Source of the DNA: JALOAT01 sp041677345
GTDB lineage: Bacteria; Pseudomonadota; Gammaproteobacteria; Thiohalomonadales; Thiohalomonadaceae
Direction: 5' to 3'
Assembly: GCA_041677345.1 (NCBI GenBank)
Contig: JBAYQE010000028.1
Coordinates: 1 to 28,500 of the forward strand
Length of the DNA: 28,500 nucleotides
This document shows positions 23,409 through 28,500 of this stretch, piece by piece. The position numbers and the translations under genes are program-made. Below the pieces are notes generated by a model. That model ran no database searches. It was not told the DNA's origin and saw nothing but the letters and a program-made list of their open reading frames with translations. How positions within the stretch are numbered: position 1 is the first letter of the stretch; the number at the start of each line of letters is the position of its first letter.

Positions 23409-23897
23409 TCAGGGCATGAAACACTCTCCCGCGCGGGCCCGCGCCAGCCAGCGTACACAGGCGGGGGCCTCCGGATCACCCTCACGCGGCGCCCAAGGGG
23501 CGAAGTCCTTGTCGGCGGCCGGCCGGTAGGGGCCGGGCTTGAGCTCCAGCAGCACCGTGCCGGGTACGCACGCGGCCACGGTGTGCCAGGCGCCCGCCGG
23601 GATCTCCAGGCCGTGCAGCGGCCCGTGTGCGTCCACCTCCTCGCGGAGCAGCACCTTTCCCATGTCATCGAACAGCAGTACCACGGCGGCGCCCGTGAGC
23701 ACCGTGAGCAGCTCCCAGCGCGAGGGTTCCGTGTGCCGGTGTGGTCGCACATAACTGCCCGGCTCGATGGCGTTGAGAAAACGCTGCACCGGATCGTCGG
23801 GGCCAGTGTGCAGGTTCTCGTTGATGCGGCCGCGTACGTGGGTACGCGCCTGCGCGGCGAGGTTGTCGAAGAGGCGGTTGTCGAGGCGCTTGAGCAT
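23409..23897 (-). CDS. WbuC family cupin metalloprotein
   Basis: A 162-residue cupin. The motif RPHRHTEPSRWELLTVLTG carries His53, His55 and Glu62 for metal binding, and AGAWHTV gives His105, so the four ligands of a cupin site are present. WbuC proteins are named from O-antigen clusters, and their reaction is not established; here no polysaccharide genes are in view, so the name should be read as a family name only. ATG 23897 is 82 bases from the FadL start on the other strand, so the two share a short divergent control region. Confidence 0.85.
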   Translation of the reverse strand: MLKRLDNRLFDNLAAQARTHVRGRINENLHTGPDDPVQRFLNAIEPGSYVRPHRHTEPSRWELLTVLTGAAVVLLFDDMGKVLLREEVDAHGPLHGLEIPAGAWHTVAACVPGTVLLELKPGPYRPAADKDFAPWAPREGDPEAPACVRWLARARAGECFMP

Positions 23898-23920
23898 GGG
23901 GCGCTAAGGATAGCACCGGG

Positions 23921-23949
23921 TTGACACCCCGTTTTTCACAGGGCCCAAT
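23921..23949 (+). promoter_or_regulatory. Possible promoter of the fadL gene
   Basis: A perfect TTGACA (23921-23926) is followed after 17 bases by CCCAAT (23944-23949), which has only three of six -10 consensus positions. The -35 is strong, the -10 weak; placement 30 bases before the start codon is plausible. Confidence 0.35.
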
Positions 23950-23979
23950 GTGGGGCTTTTCCGACAAGAACAACCTAAA

Positions 23980-25260
23980 ATGCAAGACCGCCGCGCCGCC
24001 ATCATCGGGCCCGCCCTGTTCCTGCTCCTGCCCGTCACGGCCCAGGCCGGGGGCTTCGCCCTCAGTGACAAGAGCGTGAGTTCCCTCGGTTATGCCTTCG
24101 CCGGCACGGCGGCGTTCGCCGAAGATGCCTCCACCCTGTACAACAACCCGGCGGGATTGGTGCAGCTGGGGCATCGGCAGCTGGCGTTGGGCGTCCACGT
24201 CATCCGTAACGAGGCGACCTTCCGTGACGCCGGTTCCAATGTGCCAGGCGATGACACCAGCGAACTGGAAAGCACCACCCCTTCGCCCAATGCCTATTTC
24301 GTGGAGACCCTCGGCCCCGATCTGCGCCTGGGCCTCGGCATCTTTGCACCCTTCGGCATGCGCGCGGAATACGATGACGATTGGCGGGGCCGTTATCACG
24401 CCGTCTCGACGGAGCTGAAGACCGTGAACCTGAGCCCCGCCGTGGCGTGGCGCGTGCATGAGCGTCTTGCCCTGGGCGCGAGCGTGGATGTGCAGTACCT
24501 GGATGCGCACATGAAGCAGGCGGTGGACTTCCAGCGCATCTGCCAGGTTCAACTCGGCATACCGGCCTGCAGCGGGCTGAGCGACGGTACCCAGAAGCTC
24601 GAGGGTGACAGCCTGGCCTACGGCTACAGTGTGGGGCTGACCTGGGAGATGAGTGAGCTCACCCGCCTCGGCGCCGTCTTCCATTCCGACGTGCGCCACA
24701 CCATTCGTGGTGATTCGGATTTCTCGGGTGTCCCGGCCCCCTTCGCCGGCGTGTTCACGGACAGCAGCGGCCGCGTCACCCTGCACCTGCCCGAGGTCGT
24801 GAGCCTCAGTCTCGCCCATCGCGCCACGTCCGCGCTGACCCTGCTCGCCGACGCCACCTGGACACGCTGGAGCCGCTTCGATGAACTGCGCCTGCGCTTC
24901 GACAACGGGTTGCCGGATGCCGCCACCGCACAGGAGTGGGAGGATGTCTGGCGTTATGCCCTGGGCCTCGCCTGGGATGTGAACCCGCGCTGGCGCCTGC
25001 GCCTGGGCATCTCCGATGAGGGCGGTGCCGTGCCCGATGCCGCGTACCGTTCGCCGCGCTCTCCGGACGGGCCGCGCCGCATGTACGCGGTCGGCTTCAA
25101 TTACGCGACCTCGGAACGCTTCTCGCTGGATGTCGCCTATGCGCGCGTGATCCTGCCGGAGCTCGCGATCCACGCACGCGACAGTCTCGGTCATGAACTG
25201 GTGGGTGATTACGAGGTGGCCGGAGAACTCGCCAGCGTGCAGGGCAACTGGCGCTTCTGA
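23980..25260 (+). CDS. FadL/OmpP1 family outer-membrane transporter
   Basis: A 426-residue outer-membrane beta-barrel protein that lets long-chain fatty acids or other hydrophobic molecules cross the outer membrane. A signal peptide ends at AQA (residue 23); the mature protein starts GGFALSDKSVSSLGYAFAGTAAF and has EDASTLYNNPAGLVQL, the NPA motif of the N-terminal hatch. Strand-like segments follow, such as RLGLGIFAPFGMRAEYD, WRGRYHAVSTELKTVNLSPAVAW and YAVGFNYATSERFSLDVAY, and the last residues NWRF end in the usual terminal phenylalanine. The start at 23980 was chosen for the signal peptide; no good ribosome binding site is visible. A GTG at 23950 is in frame. Confidence 0.92.
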   Translation: MQDRRAAIIGPALFLLLPVTAQAGGFALSDKSVSSLGYAFAGTAAFAEDASTLYNNPAGLVQLGHRQLALGVHVIRNEATFRDAGSNVPGDDTSELESTTPSPNAYFVETLGPDLRLGLGIFAPFGMRAEYDDDWRGRYHAVSTELKTVNLSPAVAWRVHERLALGASVDVQYLDAHMKQAVDFQRICQVQLGIPACSGLSDGTQKLEGDSLAYGYSVGLTWEMSELTRLGAVFHSDVRHTIRGDSDFSGVPAPFAGVFTDSSGRVTLHLPEVVSLSLAHRATSALTLLADATWTRWSRFDELRLRFDNGLPDAATAQEWEDVWRYALGLAWDVNPRWRLRLGISDEGGAVPDAAYRSPRSPDGPRRMYAVGFNYATSERFSLDVAYARVILPELAIHARDSLGHELVGDYEVAGELASVQGNWRF

Positions 25261-25418
25261 TGATCGGCATGTACGCGTCTGTCACGACGGCAGCATGGGC
25301 AGCGCAGGCGGGCGTCCATGGCCGGGCGTGCTTTTTTCGTCCCTGACGGAGGCGAAGCGAAGTGACGGGACCATAATTGTTTCAGAAGGGACGGTGAGCG
25401 GATCCGGCCTGTGGGGTG

Positions 25419-25844
25419 ATGATTGTGGACTCCCGCCTTCGTGACATTCCCGCGCTGAAAGTGATGGACTCGGTGGTCGCGGCCAAGCATTACAACCGGG
25501 TCCGACTGGCCTTGGCGCGCCTGGACAATCCCCTGCGCTTCCCCCTGCCGCACCTGCGTGGCCTCGACATGCTGCTCACCGATGACGCCTGGGTGTGCGT
25601 GGACCGCACCCTCAATGACCTGCCCGTGCTTGCCTGGACCGACTTCCAGGTGCACGGGCGCATGGCCCTGCATGCCCCGGTCTCCTGCCGGCTGCGCTTC
25701 TTCCATGCCTATGCGGGGCTCATCGTCGGCACCCTGCTGCAGGACGTGGCCGTGATTCTCGCCGAGCGCCTGATCCGCGCCCAGCCACCGCTCAAGCGCC
25801 GCGTCACCCCGCTCTCGCACTTCCGGCATGACCGCCGCGTTTGA
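25419..25844 (+). CDS. Unknown protein, paralogue 1 of the three-gene family upstream of cbbM
   Basis: A 141-residue soluble protein of no family I recognise. It shares with the next two genes a layout of YNRVRLALARLDNP (helix), LTDDAWVCVDRTLNDLPVLAWTDF (the DRxLxDxPxxAWTxF core) and CRLRFFHAYA (C...HAYA block), followed by a helical end rich in Val, Leu and Arg. It is the most divergent of the three: Asn replaces the first Asp, and LAWT replaces LMAWT. The start is uncertain: GTG 25416 and ATG 25419 are adjacent and the ribosome binding site GTGGGG is close. Its stop overlaps a TTG that opens the reading frame of paralogue 2, so the two may be co-translated. Confidence 0.7.
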   Translation: MIVDSRLRDIPALKVMDSVVAAKHYNRVRLALARLDNPLRFPLPHLRGLDMLLTDDAWVCVDRTLNDLPVLAWTDFQVHGRMALHAPVSCRLRFFHAYAGLIVGTLLQDVAVILAERLIRAQPPLKRRVTPLSHFRHDRRV

Positions 25845-25894
25845 CCGCGCCGTCCCCGGAGGCTATGCGTTACCGAAACCGGGGCGCGCGCATC

Positions 25895-26293
25895 ATGATC
25901 CAGTTACCCGATGCTCCCATCCTGTCTTCCCTCAGCGCCTCGGTCGATGCGTACGAGTACAACCTCATTCATCTCGCCCTGGTGCGTTTCGGTGAACCGC
26001 AACTGGTGCGGCTCGGCGCCCGCGACATCGATTTGATCCTCAGCCACCGCGTATGGCTGTGCCGTGACCGCCGGCTCGACGACATGCCCCTCATGGCCTG
26101 GACCCGCTTCGCCCGCAGCGAGCGCGCCGGTCCTTACGCACCGGTCCGTTGTCAGGCCATCTATTACCACGCCTATGCGCGCGTCATCGGCCGTCAGGCG
26201 CTCACCGAAGTAGCCGCACGCCTGGACGCCGCCCTGCACGGCGGCCGGCGCGGCCGGCCGCGGGTGCTCAGGTGGCGCAGCCGCGACGCCTGA
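25895..26293 (+). CDS. Unknown protein, paralogue 2 of the three-gene family upstream of cbbM
   Basis: A 132-residue soluble protein. It has YNLIHLALVRFGEP, the core WLCRDRRLDDMPLMAWTRF and the block CQAIYYHAYARVIG, followed by a helix ending ARLDAALHGG and an Arg-rich tail. It shares the string LDDMPLMAWT exactly with paralogue 3. The start at 25895 was chosen because MIQLPDAPILSSL lines up with MKPGLPNVPVIKAL of paralogue 3; ATG 25865 has GGAGG but only 2 bases away, and TTG 25841 overlaps the previous stop. No signal peptide, membrane helix or known metal motif apart from the Cys and His of the HAYA block. Function unknown. Confidence 0.7.
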   Translation: MIQLPDAPILSSLSASVDAYEYNLIHLALVRFGEPQLVRLGARDIDLILSHRVWLCRDRRLDDMPLMAWTRFARSERAGPYAPVRCQAIYYHAYARVIGRQALTEVAARLDAALHGGRRGRPRVLRWRSRDA

Positions 26294-26386
26294 GGGGCGC
26301 ACGCCGCCCGGTTGCGTGTGCTGCTCCGGCTGCAGCCATCCAGTGAAGGTGCACATGTAGTGAGGCATTGCCGTCACGAGGCGAAA

Positions 26387-26414
26387 TTGACCGCGTGCTG
26401 CACCGTGCTATACC
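26387..26414 (+). promoter_or_regulatory. Possible sigma-70 promoter of paralogue 3
   Basis: TTGACC (26387-26392) and TATACC (26409-26414) are spaced by 16 bases, 25 bases before the ATG and just ahead of the GGGAGAG ribosome binding site. Both hexamers match well (TTGACa and TATAat in four or five positions). This suggests the third paralogue can be expressed apart from the first two. Confidence 0.5.
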
Positions 26415-26438
26415 TCCCAAGTCCCGGGAGAGATTTGC

Positions 26439-26849
26439 ATGAAGCCAGGCCTGCCGAACGTTCCGGTCATCAAGGCACTTGCGACGACAGTGGAGGCGTC
26501 CCACTACAACCACGTGCGCCTGGTGCTGGCGCGCGTCGGTATCCCGCAGGAACTGGTGCTGGGCTCGCGCGGGTTGACCATCACGCTGGATCGGCGCGCG
26601 TGGGTGCTCACCGACAGGCATCTGGATGACATGCCCCTCATGGCGTGGACCAACTTCGATACCAAGCGCCGGAGTGGACTCCATTCACCGATCCACTGCA
26701 GCATCCTGCTCTACCATGCCTACGCGCAGGTGGTGCGGCGCAATGTCCTCGTGGAGGTGGATCGACGGCTCCAGGCCATGCTGATGGGCCAGCGCGTGGC
26801 CGGGTGCCGTTCCCAGTTGGTAGCCTTCCGCCCGCGGGCCAGGTCATAA
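26439..26849 (+). CDS. Unknown protein, paralogue 3 of the three-gene family upstream of cbbM
   Basis: A 136-residue soluble protein. It has YNHVRLVLARVGIP, then RRAWVLTDRHLDDMPLMAWTNF and CSILLYHAYAQVVRRNVL, followed by a helix (EVDRRLQAML) and a basic tail. It is the best supported of the three by context: GGGAGAG lies 6 bases before ATG 26439 and a plausible promoter lies just upstream. It ends 137 bases before the cbbM start codon, with an AT-rich segment between. A stretch of 27 bases at the LDDMPLMAWT core is nearly identical in DNA to that of paralogue 2. The Cys and His in the C...HAYA block are common to all three and could be functional residues; the family is unknown to me. Confidence 0.75.
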   Translation: MKPGLPNVPVIKALATTVEASHYNHVRLVLARVGIPQELVLGSRGLTITLDRRAWVLTDRHLDDMPLMAWTNFDTKRRSGLHSPIHCSILLYHAYAQVVRRNVLVEVDRRLQAMLMGQRVAGCRSQLVAFRPRARS

Positions 26850-26851
26850 GC

Positions 26852-26910
26852 CCGGACTTATAGCAATTATCAAAATATCGAAATGGCCTTATGGGCCGAA
26901 CGCGTATACT
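26852..26910 (+). promoter_or_regulatory. cbbM upstream control region with AT-rich tandem octamer and -10-like box
   Basis: After the paralogue 3 stop there is an unusually AT-rich stretch. TATCAAAA (26868-26875) and TATCGAAA (26876-26883) are tandem octamers with one difference, and TATACT (26905-26910) is a good -10 hexamer, 76 bases before cbbM. No -35 hexamer stands at the right distance, which fits a promoter that needs an activator. CbbR, a LysR-type regulator, normally activates cbb genes; no cbbR gene is in the window and I see no clean CbbR box, so its binding here is inference. Confidence 0.5.
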
Positions 26911-26986
26911 CTTTCCCCCAACGCGACGCGGACCGACATGCCGGTCCCGCCGCAGGAATCAACTCAGTCAAACCAAGGGTGAATCA

Positions 26987-28378
26987 ATGGACCAGTCGAA
27001 CCGCTACGCGCGCCTTGACCTCAAGGAAGCCGATCTCATCAAGGGCGGCCGCCACGTGTTGTGCGCCTACATCATGAAGCCCAAGAAGGGCTACGACTAC
27101 CTGTCCACCGCTGCGCACTTCGCCGCCGAGTCCTCCACCGGCACCAACGTGGAAGTGTGCACCACCGACGATTTCACCAAGGGCGTGGACGCGCTGGTCT
27201 ATGAGATCAACGAAGCCAAGGAAGAGATGAAGATTGCGTACCCCGTCGAACTCTTCGACCGCAACATCATCGACGGCCGCGCCATGATGGCCTCCTTCCT
27301 CACCCTGACCATCGGCAACAACCAGGGCATGGGCGACGTCGAGTACGCCAAGATGCACGATTTCTACGTGCCGCCCCAGTACCTGAGCCTGTTCGACGGC
27401 CCCACCATGAACATCGTCGACATGTGGCGCGTGCTCGGCCGTCCCGTGGTCGACGGCGGCATGGTGGTCGGCACCATCATCAAGCCCAAGCTCGGCCTGC
27501 GTCCGCAGCCCTTCGCCGACGCCTGCCACATGTTCTGGCTGGGCGGCGACTTCATCAAGAACGACGAGCCCCAGGGCAACCAGGTCTTCGCCCCGCTGCG
27601 CGAGACCATGCGCTGCGTGGCCGATGCCATGCGCCGCGCCCAGGACGAGACCGGCGAGGCGAAGCTCTTCTCCGCCAACATCACCGCCGACGACCCGGCC
27701 GAAATGATCGCCCGCGGCGAATTCATCCTGGAGACCTTCGGCGAGAACGCCTCGCACGTGGCCTTCCTGGTGGACGGCTACGTGGCCGGCCCCACCGCCG
27801 TCACTACCGCGCGCCGCAACTTCCCGCAGCAGTTCCTGCACTTCCACCGTGCGGGCCACGGTGCGGTGACCAGCCCGCAGTCCATGCGCGGCTACACCTC
27901 CTTCGTGCACTGCAAGATGACCCGTCTCATGGGCGCCTCCGGCATGCACACCGGCACCATGGGCTACGGCAAGATGGAAGGCGATGCCAAGGACAAGAAC
28001 ATCGCCTTCATGCTGGAGCGTGACAGCGCCGACGGCCCCTACTACCACCAGGAATGGCTGGGCATGAAGGCCACCACGCCCATCATCTCCGGCGGCATGA
28101 ACGCCATCCGCCTGCCCGGCTTCTTCGACAACCTGGGCCACTCCAACGTGATCCAGACCTCCGGCGGCGGCGCCTTCGGTCACAAGGACGGCGGCACCGC
28201 GGGTGCCAAGTCCCTGCGCCAGGCCCAGGACGCGTGGCAGAAGGGCATCAACCTGGTCGACTACGCGAAGGAACATCCCGAACTCAAGGGTGCCTTCGAG
28301 ACCTTCCAGGCCGACGCCGACAAGCTCTACCCGGGCTGGCGCGACGCCCTCGGCATCAAGGCCACGGCCCACAAGTAA
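26987..28378 (+). CDS. cbbM: Form II ribulose-1,5-bisphosphate carboxylase/oxygenase CbbM
   Basis: The CO2-fixing enzyme of the Calvin cycle, form II (large subunits only). The 463-residue protein keeps the R. rubrum numbering: Lys166 and Lys168 in IIKPKLG, the carbamylated Lys191 with Asp193 and Glu194 in GGDFIKNDEP, His287 and Arg288 in FHRAGH, His321 in GMHTG, and loop 6 Lys329 in MGYGKMEG. AGGGTGA lies about 6 bases before ATG 26987. The codon pattern is strongly biased to C/G-ending codons, as in highly expressed genes. A strong terminator follows 27 bases after the stop, so no cbbQ/cbbO activase genes are linked on this mRNA within the window. Form II enzymes suit high CO2 and low O2. 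Confidence 0.99.
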   Translation: MDQSNRYARLDLKEADLIKGGRHVLCAYIMKPKKGYDYLSTAAHFAAESSTGTNVEVCTTDDFTKGVDALVYEINEAKEEMKIAYPVELFDRNIIDGRAMMASFLTLTIGNNQGMGDVEYAKMHDFYVPPQYLSLFDGPTMNIVDMWRVLGRPVVDGGMVVGTIIKPKLGLRPQPFADACHMFWLGGDFIKNDEPQGNQVFAPLRETMRCVADAMRRAQDETGEAKLFSANITADDPAEMIARGEFILETFGENASHVAFLVDGYVAGPTAVTTARRNFPQQFLHFHRAGHGAVTSPQSMRGYTSFVHCKMTRLMGASGMHTGTMGYGKMEGDAKDKNIAFMLERDSADGPYYHQEWLGMKATTPIISGGMNAIRLPGFFDNLGHSNVIQTSGGGAFGHKDGGTAGAKSLRQAQDAWQKGINLVDYAKEHPELKGAFETFQADADKLYPGWRDALGIKATAHK

Positions 28379-28404
28379 TTCCTCGTTAGCTTCACCTTGG
28401 TCAG

Positions 28405-28434
28405 AGCCCCCGCGCGAGCGGGGGCTTTTTTTTT
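28405..28434 (+). terminator. Rho-independent terminator of cbbM
   Basis: AGCCCCCGC (28405-28413) pairs perfectly with GCGGGGGCT (28418-28426) around a 4-base loop and is followed by nine T (28426-28434). This is a textbook intrinsic terminator. Confidence 0.95.
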
Positions 28435-28462
28435 CGTTCTTCACCGACCGGTCGACCAGTGG

Positions 28463-28490
28463 ACCAGTGGGGTCAGACCAGTGGGGTCAG
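28463..28490. repeat. Tandem 14-base direct repeat at the right edge
   Basis: ACCAGTGGGGTCAG occurs twice in a row (28463-28476 and 28477-28490), followed by AGTCAATTGA. A partial copy, GACCAGTG, stands just before (28454-28461). The GGGGTCAGAGT(C)AATT word is one I associate with dispersed repeats near IS200-type/REP-associated tyrosine transposases, from memory, so the association is tentative. The element runs out of the window. Confidence 0.6.
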
Positions 28491-28500
28491 AGTCAATTGA

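Noticed and set aside
25261..25418. Possible fadL terminator near the T-run at about 25331-25336
   Set aside because: The bases before the T-run contain direct rather than inverted repeats (CGGGCGT twice), so no stable stem forms.
26984..28444. A 486-codon open frame antisense to cbbM
   Set aside because: Its residues are His/Val/Gly-rich with no family features; it arises because cbbM uses nearly only C/G third positions. The form II RuBisCO on the plus strand explains the region in full.
1..28500. CRISPR array, tRNA, rRNA, prophage or toxin-antitoxin loci
   Set aside because: I looked for regularly spaced repeats, tRNA-like cloverleaf ends, integrase or phage structural motifs and toxin-antitoxin pairs and saw none that could be supported.

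Overview
The window looks like a chromosomal segment of a GC-rich gammaproteobacterium (about two thirds GC by eye), most likely a sulfur-oxidising or otherwise autotrophic lineage. The case rests on close matches to gammaproteobacterial housekeeping proteins (YajD, YchJ, RsuA, CysB, the PA2778/PA2779 pair), a form II RuBisCO gene (cbbM) at the right end, and a TusA-like sulfur-carrier protein. Genus cannot be named from this sequence alone.

Layout. 1-2517: the 3' end of thiC, a REP-like inverted pair, the HNH protein gene yajD, and a first RhlE-type DEAD-box helicase. 2873-6222: a YihY/BrkB membrane protein with a DUF3618-like tail, a DUF4126 membrane protein, a YchJ/SEC-C protein, and on the minus strand an AsmA-like membrane-anchored protein. 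6562-9563: a second RhlE-type helicase, uppP, and an alpha/beta hydrolase. 9718-13412: a small unknown protein, a DUF2892 membrane protein, rsuA, cysB, then a minus-strand pair made of a double-TusA-domain protein and a DUF3579 protein, closed by a clear terminator. 13512-16038: pncB and a macrodomain gene on the minus strand, divergent from a DUF488 gene. 16146-18514: a protoporphyrinogen-oxidase-like FAD enzyme, an unknown membrane protein, and a small unknown protein. 18604-20906: a TorF-like porin gene divergent from the coupled PA2779/PA2778 pair (the latter a C39-like peptidase lipoprotein with TPR repeats). 20939-23897: a minus-strand run with a lipoprotein esterase preceded by a 22-codon ORF, a SemiSWEET transporter, an unknown protein, a TerC protein and a WbuC cupin. 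23980-28378: FadL, three tandem paralogous proteins of unknown function, and cbbM with a strong terminator. The window ends in short direct repeats.

Most of the window is ordinary housekeeping and cell-envelope content. The strongest candidate for something undescribed is the trio of paralogues at 25419-26849, directly upstream of and co-oriented with cbbM. They share a motif reading DRxLxDxPxxAWTxF followed by a conserved C...HAYA block that I do not recognise from any named family. Secondary points of interest are the TusA tandem whose first copy has lost the catalytic cysteine, the macrodomain/nicotinate phosphoribosyltransferase/DUF488 neighbourhood, the 22-codon ORF with a very strong ribosome binding site ahead of the esterase lipoprotein, and the DUF3618-like tail on the YihY protein.
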